DNA from: SCGC-AAA471-B05 sp032249055
Lineage (GTDB): Archaea; Thermoproteota; Thermoprotei; Gearchaeales; Gearchaeaceae
Direction: 5' to 3'
DNA length: 10,612 nt
Assembly: GCA_032249055.1 (NCBI GenBank)
Contig: JAVVGP010000028.1
Coordinates: 1 to 10,612 of the forward strand
Every line of letters starts with the position of its first letter. Position 1 is the first letter of the stretch. The translations under genes and the position numbers were made by a program. The notes below the pieces were generated by a model. That model had not been told where the DNA came from. It saw only the letters and a list, made by a program, of their open reading frames with translations, and did no database searches. Shown one piece after another: positions 1 to 5,871 of this stretch.

Positions 1-573
1 TCCTTTAAGATTTTCTTTAATTTTTCCAATTAAATTCCAAGGATCTGCAATATCTATTATTATGCAATCAACATCTTTTTCATCAATTCCTTCCATTGCG
101 TTTTTTAATTTAAAAGTAACATAGTTTTCAAGATTAAGTTTTTTAACGTTATTTTTAGCAAGTTCCAAAAATTCTTCTCTAATTTCATATGTATAAACAT
201 GACCATTTGGTTTTACAGCGTTTGCTAATACGCATGTTAAAGCTCCACTGCCAGTACCTATTTCGACAACTCTAGAACCGCTACTAATATTTCCTATTAA
301 AATTATATAACCTGAATCCTTTGGATAAATTATTTGAGTCTTTCTTTGTATTTTTTTTATGAAATCATATATTGTAGGTTTGGCTATAAAAAAATCATAA
401 TTTGAACTAGATTTTATACAGCTACCGTATTCTTTATTTATCAAATCATCATGTTTAATGTAACCTCTATGGGTATGCAATATTTCATTTTTCCTTACTT
501 TTATTAGATACTTTTTCCCATCTTGAAGAATTAGTAACACGTTATCTCCTTCTTTAACTATATTTTCTTGCAT
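1..573 (-). CDS. trmI: tRNA (adenine-58-N1)-methyltransferase TrmI, partial (C-terminus beyond the window)
   Basis: The first 191 residues are present and the 3' end runs off the left edge. Archaeal TrmI is a homotetrameric SAM-dependent enzyme that makes m1A in the tRNA T-loop (position 58, and 57 in many archaea). The N-terminal small domain spans about residues 1-65. It is followed by a TrmI-like stretch, KTQIIYPKDSGYI (78-90), then SAM motif I VVEIGTGSGALT (102-113), the acidic ribose-binding strand end TYEIR (128-132, E130), and motif IV DIADPW (174-179). The ATG at 573-571 overlaps the end of the zinc-ribbon gene by 20 bp, so translation is probably coupled and the gene is the third of a minus-strand operon. 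Family membership is strongly supported by these motifs; base specificity is known for the family, not shown here. Confidence 0.92.
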   Translation of the reverse strand, partial: MQENIVKEGDNVLLILQDGKKYLIKVRKNEILHTHRGYIKHDDLINKEYGSCIKSSSNYDFFIAKPTIYDFIKKIQRKTQIIYPKDSGYIILIGNISSGSRVVEIGTGSGALTCVLANAVKPNGHVYTYEIREEFLELAKNNVKKLNLENYVTFKLKNAMEGIDEKDVDCIIIDIADPWNLIGKIKENLKG

Positions 574-763
574 TTTTTCTTGAATACTTTAGCTTTTTTA
601 CAAATTCAGAAGCCTTTAACGCATTATCAAATACTCCATAAATTTTGCTTTTTAAAACATCGAATCTTTTTCCACATCTTGTACATTGTTTAGTTTTATA
701 ATTTGCATAGAAAGCTAAAATTTCACCGCAATTGGGACATTCCGCGACTCTTATTTTACCCAT
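554..763 (-). CDS. DUF1922-type small zinc-ribbon protein
   Basis: A 69-aa protein with two CxxC knuckles, CPNC (C9, C12) and CTRC (C27, C30), forming a probable zinc ribbon, followed by a basic helical C-terminus (about 45-69) rich in Lys and Arg. The layout (zinc ribbon, then a 'IYGVFDNALKASEFVKKLK'-like segment) matches the archaeal DUF1922 family as I remember the methanogen protein MTH1184 (two cysteine pairs, then 'IFGRADDFEEASELVRKLQ'). The family's function is unknown; nucleic-acid binding is only an inference from the zinc ribbon and basic tail. It starts 8 bp inside the end of the upstream 58-aa gene and overlaps trmI by 20 bp, which makes one operon and suggests a role near tRNA or RNA metabolism. 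Confidence 0.8.
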   Translation of the reverse strand: MGKIRVAECPNCGEILAFYANYKTKQCTRCGKRFDVLKSKIYGVFDNALKASEFVKKLKYSRKNARKYS

Positions 764-932
764 TTTGTTTCTTCAAAATATTTTCTATTTCTTCTAGTTT
801 TTTAATAATAAGATCTAGTTTTCTTTCCATAGCAAGTACTCTTTTTATTATTTCCAATTGATAATCTCCGTAAATACCTAAATTTCCTATATGCATCTCT
901 CTAAGTTTCCTAATAATTTCTTCTGAACTCAT
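756..932 (-). CDS. 58-aa predicted coiled-coil protein, first gene of the trmI operon
   Basis: A short gene with ATG at 932-930 and TAA at 758-756. It encodes a highly charged, helical protein. Residues 26-56 (from QLEIIKRVLAMERK to ILKK) show heptad-like spacing of Leu/Ile with Lys/Glu between, consistent with a coiled coil and oligomerisation. No family recognised. The case for a real gene: it overlaps the next gene by 8 bp in the typical operon style, its ATG lies about 22-32 nt downstream of a TATA-like TTTTAATTATT on the minus strand (leaderless start), and it fills the space exactly. It could be a partner of the DUF1922 protein or of TrmI; this is inference from position only. Confidence 0.65.
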   Translation of the reverse strand: MSSEEIIRKLREMHIGNLGIYGDYQLEIIKRVLAMERKLDLIIKKLEEIENILKKQNG

Positions 933-966
933 TATTTTTAAAATATTTATTCGAATAATTAAAATT
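933..966. promoter_or_regulatory. 34-bp bidirectional, leaderless-type promoter
   Basis: Only 34 bp separate the ATG at 932 (minus) from the ATG at 967 (plus). The plus strand carries TTTAAAATA (937-945), centred about 26 nt before 967. The minus strand carries TTTTAATTATT (964-954), about 22-32 nt before 932. Both spacings fit an archaeal TATA box with the transcript starting at or next to the start codon. The two boxes occupy opposite ends of the gap, so the two initiation complexes would overlap. Confidence 0.55.
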
Positions 967-1506
967 ATGAGCAGAACTTTAGCTGATCTTCGTGATGAAA
1001 ATTTAAAGATAGCCTATATTCAAGATATTAAAAACTTTTCCAAATTTACTTTAGCTCTCAACGATGTTTTTAAATCTTATTACGGCGGACTTATTTTAGA
1101 TCTATACTTAATAATGAAGTTAGGATTCGATAAATTTTCTAGAGTTGTAGCTGAAGCTTACAGGGCTAATTTGATTTCAATAGCTAACCTACCCATTTTA
1201 TTAGAAAAAATTGATGATAATATAATAAATTATATAAATAAAATAGGAGTAGACTACATTATTCTTTTTCTTTATAACAAAAAAAATTTTAAATATTTAA
1301 AAAATCTTACCAAAATAATGAATATAATTTTAAATTATAATAAATACACAAAAGAAATACTTGAAGAAGATAATTTATCTATTGCAGGATTATATGTAGA
1401 AAATGCAAATAAAGATTTGATTAATGAAATGAAAAAATTCGGTTTGCCGGTAATTAATTATGGGGTAGAAAAATCTGATATTAATGCTGAAAAAATAACT
1501 TTCTAA
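967..1506 (+). CDS. Hypothetical protein, 179 aa, function unknown
   Basis: I do not recognise this protein. It is soluble (no convincing membrane segment), rich in Ile, Asn and Lys, and alternates predicted helices with hydrophobic strands such as GGLILDLYLIM (40-50) and VDYIILFLY (95-103), ending with a strand-like GLPVINYGV segment. This alpha/beta rhythm, including a 'GVDYIILF' strand, faintly recalls TIM-barrel proteins of the OMP-decarboxylase kind, but no catalytic motif (for example DxKxxD) is present, so no function is assigned. Its leaderless-type start diverges from the trmI operon, and its stop overlaps the stop of the ribbon-helix-helix gene by 3-4 bp (CTAA at 1503-1506). No intact cofactor motif or zinc site is visible. 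Confidence 0.75.
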   Translation: MSRTLADLRDENLKIAYIQDIKNFSKFTLALNDVFKSYYGGLILDLYLIMKLGFDKFSRVVAEAYRANLISIANLPILLEKIDDNIINYINKIGVDYIILFLYNKKNFKYLKNLTKIMNIILNYNKYTKEILEEDNLSIAGLYVENANKDLINEMKKFGLPVINYGVEKSDINAEKITF

Positions 1507-1676
1507 GGTCCTATATAGAATTTTTCTCTTTCATTTTTTATTGCTTCTTCCTTTCTAAAAAGATCAAAAAGTGCGTACCTTATAAGTTCACTTTTGCTTG
1601 TGAACCTTCCTTCCTTTATAAATTCCTCCATTTTTTTAATGTACGCTTCAGGTAATTTAACTGAAATTATTCTCAT
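1503..1676 (-). CDS. Ribbon-helix-helix (CopG/Arc-type) DNA-binding protein, 57 aa
   Basis: ATG at 1676-1674, TAG at 1505-1503. The sequence begins MRIISVKLPEAYIKKMEEFI (1-20), the classic RHH pattern of a basic beta strand (RIISVKLP) followed by helix A, a turn (KEGRFTSKSE, 21-30), and helix B (LIRYALFDLFRKEEAI, 31-46). RHH proteins dimerise, and the paired strands enter the DNA major groove. The length is typical for archaeal and viral CopG-like regulators. No toxin partner is adjacent. The gene diverges from the KaiC-like operon, so it probably regulates itself and/or that operon; a perfect inverted repeat lies right at its start codon. Its stop overlaps that of the 179-aa gene. The short length makes closer family assignment unsafe, but the fold call is firm. 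Confidence 0.85.
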   Translation of the reverse strand: MRIISVKLPEAYIKKMEEFIKEGRFTSKSELIRYALFDLFRKEEAIKNEREKFYIGP

Positions 1677-1743
1677 ATTACGTTAGTAATACTTTTCTTG
1701 ATAATTTAAAAGGATTATTTTTTAATGATAAACAAGTATTTGA
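1677..1743. promoter_or_regulatory. Divergent promoter with candidate operators between the RHH and KaiC-like genes
   Basis: A near-palindromic AATTTAAAAGG (1703-1713) reads as a TATA box on both strands. It lies about 30 nt before the RHH ATG at 1676 and about 31-40 nt before the KaiC-like ATG at 1744. Two inverted repeats surround it: ATTACgttaGTAAT (1677-1690), touching the RHH start codon, and the 7-bp pair AATACTT (1689-1695) / AAGTATT (1734-1740), which brackets the whole TATA region. Both are plausible binding sites for a dimeric regulator, most simply the RHH protein itself. In-frame TGA at 1741-1743 fixes the KaiC-like start. Confidence 0.45.
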
Positions 1744-2574
1744 ATGAGCGAATTTCAAAGAAATAATAGCTTTAAAATTAAAAAAATAAGATTCAAAATA
1801 GACTTTTTAGATGAGCTTTTACCTCAAGGATTCCCTTCAAATTCCTTCATAATTTTTTCTGGAGAAGGAGGAATATCAAAGACCTTTATATTACATTTGA
1901 TACTTTTTTCTTTTCTAAGGAGAAAATATACTGGTATTTATCTTTGTGTAGATGAGCATCCTTTATCGGTTTACCAGTATATATTACAAAATAAGAATGG
2001 TAAAAGCTATCTAGAACAAGGAAAAATTATTCTTGTTGATCTTTTTTCCTATAACTTAAATTTTCCATCTTTGATAAATAATAAAATTTTACCTAATATT
2101 GTAGTGTTACCTCATAATAAGAAATGGAGTGAAATAACTTCTTTTGTAATAAATTTAGTTGATTCTTTATTTAGTAAAAATTCGAAAATTATAGTTATAA
2201 TTGATTCTTTAACAGAAATTGCATACAATATCGGAATAAATCAAGCTTTAGATTTAGTTAAAGTTTTGAGAATGGAAATATGCAAAAAAAGAAACATACC
2301 TATTTTTGCTTCAATGCACTTTGGAATAAAGGCATTTGAAGAGTTTGAACAAATGCTAGATTATATTTCAGATGGCGTATTTGACTTACGATACGATCCT
2401 ATTATGTTACAAAAAGGCTTTCTTGTTAAGCAAATAAGGATTAGAAAGATCCGTGGTTCTCCGCACAGTTTAACTTGGCATAGCTTTATTATTGCAAGAG
2501 ATACAATTCGTGCTTGGGAATATGAAGAAAAAGATGTTGGCGGTTTAAATACCAAAGTTATAAAAGGTATATAG
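1744..2574 (+). CDS. KaiC-like RecA-superfamily ATPase, single domain, variant Walker A
   Basis: A 276-aa single KaiC/RecA-type domain. The family signature 'D.LL..GFP..S..I' (23-36) precedes a P-loop GEGGISKT (40-47), in which the usual Gly before the Lys is Ser45. YLCVDEHP (67-73) sits where KaiC carries its catalytic acidic pair after strand 2 (D70, E71). Walker B is IIVIIDSLTE (149-158, D154). The late IRKIRGSPHSL (233-243) corresponds to the KaiC 'K(M/I)RG(T/S)xH' motif. Length is normal for archaeal stand-alone KaiC-like ATPases, whose roles include signalling and DNA-linked functions; the substrate here is unknown. The TGA just upstream fixes the ATG. It is followed after 2 bp by the 104-aa gene and then an overlapping cyclophilin-like gene, so it is first of a three-gene operon. 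Confidence 0.88.
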   Translation: MSEFQRNNSFKIKKIRFKIDFLDELLPQGFPSNSFIIFSGEGGISKTFILHLILFSFLRRKYTGIYLCVDEHPLSVYQYILQNKNGKSYLEQGKIILVDLFSYNLNFPSLINNKILPNIVVLPHNKKWSEITSFVINLVDSLFSKNSKIIVIIDSLTEIAYNIGINQALDLVKVLRMEICKKRNIPIFASMHFGIKAFEEFEQMLDYISDGVFDLRYDPIMLQKGFLVKQIRIRKIRGSPHSLTWHSFIIARDTIRAWEYEEKDVGGLNTKVIKGI

Positions 2575-2576
2575 AG

Positions 2577-2891
2577 ATGGCTGAAAGTGAAAATTTAAAT
2601 AGTATTATTATTCAAGCACAAGCAATGTTTTTAATCAATGCACTAAAAGATATTTATGAATTTAAAATAAATAGAAACAATTTAAAGGATGTTTTATTCT
2701 TAGCTTATGGGTTAAATAAAGAAGAAGCTGAAATATTAATTAATACTGCAAAAGGTAAAATTACAAAATCTTCGAATAGAATAATAAGGAAATCTTACAA
2801 GGAATTAATGAATTTTTTATCTATATATGGAAAATCAACATATTTATTTTTAATATATTGGTTAAAAGTAAGTGTTGAAAAAAGAGATTGA
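2577..2891 (+). CDS. Hypothetical helical protein, 104 aa, in the KaiC-like operon
   Basis: Not recognised. The protein is predicted almost entirely helical: an N-terminal amphipathic helix (about 8-28), a middle segment LNKEEAEILINTAKG (46-60) resembling a helix-turn-helix or EF-like turn without metal ligands, a basic stretch RIIRKSYKE (68-76), and a hydrophobic C-terminal helix YGKSTYLFLIYWLKV (84-98) that could pack against a partner or membrane. The ATG begins 2 bp after the stop of the KaiC-like ATPase and its end overlaps the next gene by 20 bp, so all three proteins are probably made together. Role as an adaptor or partner of the ATPase is inference from gene order only. Confidence 0.75.
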   Translation: MAESENLNSIIIQAQAMFLINALKDIYEFKINRNNLKDVLFLAYGLNKEEAEILINTAKGKITKSSNRIIRKSYKELMNFLSIYGKSTYLFLIYWLKVSVEKRD

Positions 2892-3243
2892 AAAATACAC
2901 GGTTTATATCAAAAGCAATAGCGAGATAATATCAAAGTTAGAATTAAATAGATGGAGTAATCCCTTACTTGTAGAAAAAATTATTAGAAATTTACCAGCA
3001 AAATTTCTAGTTTTTACTTTAGGTAATAAAATTTTATTTAAAATAGGAATACCACAAGCATCTACTAAGAAAATTTATAAACATCAAAGAGGAGATGTAA
3101 GCTATGATCCTTTACATGAATCTCTCGTAATATATACTAAAGAAGAACAAGATAATTTAGAAAATATAGGAAAAGTTATAGAAGGAATTGAAAATTTGGA
3201 AAAAATTAAAACAGGAATTTTCCTTACATTAGAAAAATTATAG
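2872..3243 (+). CDS. Cyclophilin-like-fold (Cyclophil_like / DUF369-type) protein, 123 aa
   Basis: The C-terminal two thirds follow the pattern of the small beta-barrel family represented by the TM1367 cyclophilin-like fold. There is a strand ILFKIGIPQ (54-62), then the characteristic 'RGDVSYDPLHESLVIYTK' region (73-90; the family has 'GDVAYWPPGxALCIFFG'), and a final NIGKVIEGIENLEKIKTGIFLTLEK (98-122), the family's 'VNVIGRV.GDLE.LK.V..G..I..E'. Members lack known isomerase activity and most have no known function. The N-terminal 45 residues are extra helix. The start is GTG at 2872 (TTG at 2875 is an alternative), overlapping the upstream gene by 20 bp. Its stop overlaps the convergent 113-aa gene by 6 bp. 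Fold recognised by pattern only. Confidence 0.65.
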   Translation: MLKKEIEKYTVYIKSNSEIISKLELNRWSNPLLVEKIIRNLPAKFLVFTLGNKILFKIGIPQASTKKIYKHQRGDVSYDPLHESLVIYTKEEQDNLENIGKVIEGIENLEKIKTGIFLTLEKL

Positions 3244-3579
3244 CTTTATAAAATCAGGTTTTTCATATAGAGAAACTACAGGTATTGATATCCATCCTGT
3301 TCTTGTTTTATCTGAAAAAACTACTTGTTCTCCTGTTTCATCTACTTTAACTAACACATATTTTCCTACTTCTTCTCCTTCATAGTAATAAAATATTGGA
3401 ACACCGTTTAAATTAAAATAATCATGAAATATCGCTAAAATACCATAGTAATGTTTGTTGTTATGTTTAAAGTGGAGGAGATAAACAGGCTGTCCTAAGG
3501 TAAGCATTGTTGCAGCAAACCTAGCTATATCTGCTATGCTTGTTACCCTCAAAGTATATACAGGTTTTAGCTCAGACAT
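3238..3579 (-). CDS. Hypothetical soluble protein, 113 aa
   Basis: I do not recognise this protein. It has no membrane segment. It looks like an alpha/beta protein: an initial strand PVYTLRVTS (6-14), a helix IADIARFAATMLTLG (15-29), then a series of aromatic beta strands (QPVYLLHFKH, HYYGILAIFHDYF, VPIFYYYEG, KYVLVKVDE, EQVVFSD) and a short C-terminal tail. Tyr and Phe are unusually frequent in the middle. The ATG at 3579 lies about 25 nt below a minus-strand TATA-like CTTATAT (3608-3602), so it is probably a single leaderless gene. It is separated from the upstream membrane-protein gene by a strong terminator and overlaps the cyclophilin-like gene's stop by 6 bp. Confidence 0.75.
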   Translation of the reverse strand: MSELKPVYTLRVTSIADIARFAATMLTLGQPVYLLHFKHNNKHYYGILAIFHDYFNLNGVPIFYYYEGEEVGKYVLVKVDETGEQVVFSDKTRTGWISIPVVSLYEKPDFIKL

Positions 3580-3601
3580 ACTTTTATTTTCATTTTTATG
3601 A

Positions 3602-3608
3602 TATAAGT
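3602..3608 (-). promoter_or_regulatory. TATA-like box for the 113-aa gene
   Basis: CTTATAT on the minus strand lies 23-29 nt before the ATG at 3579, the spacing expected for a leaderless archaeal transcript. It follows directly after the terminator of the upstream gene, so the 113-aa gene appears to be transcribed on its own. Confidence 0.4.
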
Positions 3609-3610
3609 AT

Positions 3611-3647
3611 TTTCCAAAAATGAAAACCTAGCTATAAATGGCTAGGT
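3611..3647 (-). terminator. Hairpin plus T-tract terminator after the membrane-protein gene
   Basis: On the minus strand a perfect 7-bp stem, ACCTAGC / GCTAGGT (arms 3641-3647 and 3626-3632, 8-nt loop), is followed by TTTCATTTTT. This is the layout of a classical intrinsic terminator and sits 8 bp after the stop codon of the membrane-protein gene. Most archaeal terminators are simple T-tracts, so the hairpin is notable. A second stem, AGCTCA / TGAGCT (3648-3653 and 3659-3664), overlaps the last codons of that gene immediately before it. Confidence 0.6.
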
Positions 3648-3654
3648 AGCTCAC

Positions 3655-4206
3655 TTAATGAGCTCTGGAAGGCAGTTCTCTAAAGATTACCGTATAGCTG
3701 TTTATTTTTACACCATAATAATATGTTATCAAATTAACAATTATTGGAACCACAATTATATTTGTAAACAACATTGATAAAAATGAAGGTAAGAATGAAT
3801 GATTAGATAGCGAGTTTAACACTGAGAGCAGATAACTTACAGGTATTAAATTAAGAATCATAGAAAATAAATTATTTAAAATATGTTTTTTATTTTCTGG
3901 TTCTTTAATGAATAATTGGCTATAAAAAGATAAAAATAAGGATATGATGATTGATGCTGGAATTACAATTGCAAGTTCTAAACGTAATATTATTGAATAA
4001 ATTATAATTAAGCCAATTATTCCTCCTAATAAGACTGATTCTTTATTGATGTAAGGTACTAATAAAAAAGTAACTATAAATAATGGAAAGAAATAAGTTA
4101 AAAAATAAAAATTGATGCTAAAGTAAATTAAATTACTAAAAACAATCAATAAAGCCAAAATTATAGTTCCAACAATTCCTTTATAAAAATTTTTAGAATT
4201 GAACAT
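3655..4206 (-). CDS. Polytopic membrane protein, about 6 spans, 183 aa, function unknown
   Basis: The 183-aa protein is largely hydrophobic, with probable membrane segments near residues 10-30, 34-52, 58-74, 78-98, 112-132 and 140-163. The second loop has charged residues (NKES, 54-57), and a cytosolic-type loop KEPENKKH (101-108) divides the protein into halves of four and two spans. No transport or catalytic motif is recognised. The ATG at 4206 lies 20 bp after the alba stop across a T-rich tract, so expression may depend on read-through from alba or on a weak internal promoter. A hairpin terminator follows its stop. It could be a lineage-specific small membrane protein; I cannot assign a family. 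Confidence 0.7.
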   Translation of the reverse strand: MFNSKNFYKGIVGTIILALLIVFSNLIYFSINFYFLTYFFPLFIVTFLLVPYINKESVLLGGIIGLIIIYSIILRLELAIVIPASIIISLFLSFYSQLFIKEPENKKHILNNLFSMILNLIPVSYLLSVLNSLSNHSFLPSFLSMLFTNIIVVPIIVNLITYYYGVKINSYTVIFRELPSRAH

Positions 4207-4226
4207 AAAAAAAAGAAAAATTTTGT
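4207..4226 (-). terminator. T-rich terminator after alba
   Basis: The 20 bp between the alba stop (4229-4227) and the next ATG reads ACAAAATTTTTCTTTTTTTT on the minus strand. T-rich runs of this kind are the usual factor-independent termination signal in archaea. It would uncouple the highly expressed alba gene from the membrane-protein gene, with some read-through possible. Confidence 0.55.
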
Positions 4227-4565
4227 TTACTTTGTTACTTTTTGAAGATGTATTTCGATTACTGAAACGTCCCTTGCCTTTTCCCCTTCTCCGATTCTTT
4301 CTGTTCCTATTTGTACTTTTTCTACTTCTATTAAATTAGGTAAGAATTTATTTCTGAGAATTTCTGCAACATCTACGGCTCTTGATATGTTTCTTCCTCT
4401 AGCTTTTAAAATAGCTTTATTTCCTCCTCTTTGGAATTGCATTAAAGCTGCTACTACGTATCCCATAATTGGCTTCTTTCCTACATAAACAGTGTTTTCT
4501 GGAATTGTGCCAGTTTTCTTCTTAGGTGCCTCAGGTGTTACGGTTGGTACTTCGGTGCTGCTCAT
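4227..4565 (-). CDS. albA: DNA/RNA-binding chromatin protein Alba
   Basis: Alba coats archaeal chromosomes and also binds RNA; in Sulfolobus its DNA affinity is modulated by acetylation of a lysine in the first loop. The hallmarks are here: VYVGKKPIMGYVVAAL (26-41) contains the conserved GKKP loop lysines (K29, K30), followed by the helix-strand KARGRNISRAVDVAEILRNKFLP (54-76), with 'KARGR.ISKAVD' diagnostic, then the beta hairpin with GTERIGEGEKARDVSVIEIHL (87-107). At 112 aa it is longer than the roughly 97-aa Sulfolobus Alba1 because of a Pro/Thr/Lys-rich N-terminal tail of about 25 residues. It is transcribed alone: its own TATA box, a short leader with a GGTG ribosome site, and a T-rich terminator. 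Sequence is closer to Alba1 than to Alba2 as I remember them. Confidence 0.95.
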   Translation of the reverse strand: MSSTEVPTVTPEAPKKKTGTIPENTVYVGKKPIMGYVVAALMQFQRGGNKAILKARGRNISRAVDVAEILRNKFLPNLIEVEKVQIGTERIGEGEKARDVSVIEIHLQKVTK

Positions 4566-4614
4566 ATTTTCACCGTATGTAAAAATTTAATAGAAATGTT
4601 ATATAAATGTATCG
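4566..4614 (-). promoter_or_regulatory. alba promoter with TATA box and ribosome-binding site
   Basis: On the minus strand TTTATATAAC (4607-4598) is a good TATA box directly after the aminotransferase stop codon. Transcription is expected near 4577, giving a leader of about 10 nt. GGTG (4574-4571) sits 5 nt before the ATG and matches the archaeal 16S rRNA tail. This is one of the few genes here that looks leadered, which fits a strongly expressed chromatin protein. Confidence 0.6.
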
Positions 4615-5871
4615 TTATCCCAATATTCCTTTTATTTGTTTTTCCTCTTCTATAAATTCATTTATTCTTGCTATTCCTTCCTTTATTATTTCAGGATTTA
4701 GTACTGCTGAAGAAAAAGATAATCTTGTCCATCCATCTAAGCCAAAATCATAACCTGGAGCAAGAGCAACTTGCATTTTTAATAATAAATCACTACAGAA
4801 TTTTTTAGATTTTCTTTCTATTTTCTCATGGTTAAAAAATACATAAAATCCAGCTTCAGGTTTTAAAGCATATATACCTTCAAGATTTTTCATGTTTTCA
4901 TAAGTAAGTTCAGAAACTTGTTTATATAATAAGCGGCCTTTTTCAACAAATTCGCTTATAATTTTTATGTTTTCTTTATTTCCTAACAATTCAGCTATTA
5001 TTTTTTGTGATAAATTATTTGGACAAAGATTGATTGTTTGTTCAATTACTTCTAATCTTCTTAAAATTTCTTTATTTGTGCTTAAAATATAGGCAATTCT
5101 TAATCCAGGAATCCTTAATTCCTTTGAAAAAGTACATATTATTATTTCATTTTCTTCAATATCCTTAGAGAAATATTGAGGTTTTCTAGAATACCAGAAT
5201 CCTCTATAAGCAATATCATTAGCTACAAATATTCCTTTATCTTTAGCTATTTCTATAACTCCTTTGTAGATTTCATCGCTTAATATTTGAGCATCTGGAT
5301 TTCCTGGCGATGATAAAATTATTAAAGATGTTTTATCTGTTATTAAGTCTTGTAATTCATCCAATGAAGGATCGTATTTATAATCTTGAATTAAATTCCA
5401 ATATTTTACCTTTATTGATGGATTTGTAGCTAAAATTATTTGTCTTAAATAATTTAAATAATGAGGTCTCGTGAGAATAATTTCATTATCATTATCTATT
5501 ATAGCATTAAGAAGTGAAAAAGTTAACTCTGTACTTCCATTACCGATAAAAATATTTTCCTCGCTTATTTTACGATCAAACATTTCTTTCTCATAGAACG
5601 CAATTGCTTCTAAGGTTTCAGTTAATCCCCTTGTTGGGCCATATTGTACTGTTCTTAAAAATTTTTCCTCATTTTCTAGAATATTTGCTATAATTCTTTT
5701 AATTAAAGGAGGTGGAGGATCTTGAGGCCAACCTCCTGCTAAATAAATTAATTTTCTTGGAAACCTCGTAGGTTCTTTTTTAGCTTCTTCAATTAAATTC
5801 ATTATTTCACGTATAACGTTAGGATTTTCTATTAAATATTTTACTTTGATCGGAGGGATGCGTAATTCCAT
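4615..5871 (-). CDS. Fold-type I PLP-dependent aminotransferase (class I/II)
   Basis: A complete 418-aa aminotransferase of the aspartate-aminotransferase superfamily. Visible landmarks: QYGPTRGLTETLEAIA (76-91), corresponding to the 'Y....G...LR.A' helix; the cofactor-phosphate loop GNGSTE (110-115); SPGNPDAQ (188-195), with the conserved Asn191; the Asp that pairs with the pyridine nitrogen, D219, and Y222 in NDIAYRGF (218-225); TFSKELRIPGLRIAY (247-261), with Schiff-base Lys250 and Arg258; and the substrate-carboxylate Arg383 in WTRLSFSS (381-388). The N-terminal Pro-rich segment GGWPQDPPPP (46-55) is the usual substrate lid region, and together with the 'GGxP' start recalls the 2-aminoadipate (LysN)/kynurenine subgroup. 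The amino donor cannot be read from sequence. Divergent from the 107-aa gene across a palindromic promoter. Confidence 0.93.
   Translation of the reverse strand: MELRIPPIKVKYLIENPNVIREIMNLIEEAKKEPTRFPRKLIYLAGGWPQDPPPPLIKRIIANILENEEKFLRTVQYGPTRGLTETLEAIAFYEKEMFDRKISEENIFIGNGSTELTFSLLNAIIDNDNEIILTRPHYLNYLRQIILATNPSIKVKYWNLIQDYKYDPSLDELQDLITDKTSLIILSSPGNPDAQILSDEIYKGVIEIAKDKGIFVANDIAYRGFWYSRKPQYFSKDIEENEIIICTFSKELRIPGLRIAYILSTNKEILRRLEVIEQTINLCPNNLSQKIIAELLGNKENIKIISEFVEKGRLLYKQVSELTYENMKNLEGIYALKPEAGFYVFFNHEKIERKSKKFCSDLLLKMQVALAPGYDFGLDGWTRLSFSSAVLNPEIIKEGIARINEFIEEEKQIKGILG

Noticed and set aside
967..1506. 179-aa gene as a divergent orotidine-phosphate decarboxylase
   Set aside because: The beta-strand rhythm is suggestive, but the DxKxxD catalytic motif and phosphate-binding loop are missing.
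1503..1676. RHH gene as antitoxin of a toxin-antitoxin pair
   Set aside because: No toxin-like gene lies next to it in the same direction; the 179-aa neighbour is convergent and has its own promoter.
2361..2555. 64-codon minus-strand frame inside the KaiC-like gene
   Set aside because: It is antisense to a well-supported conserved gene and has no recognisable features or promoter.
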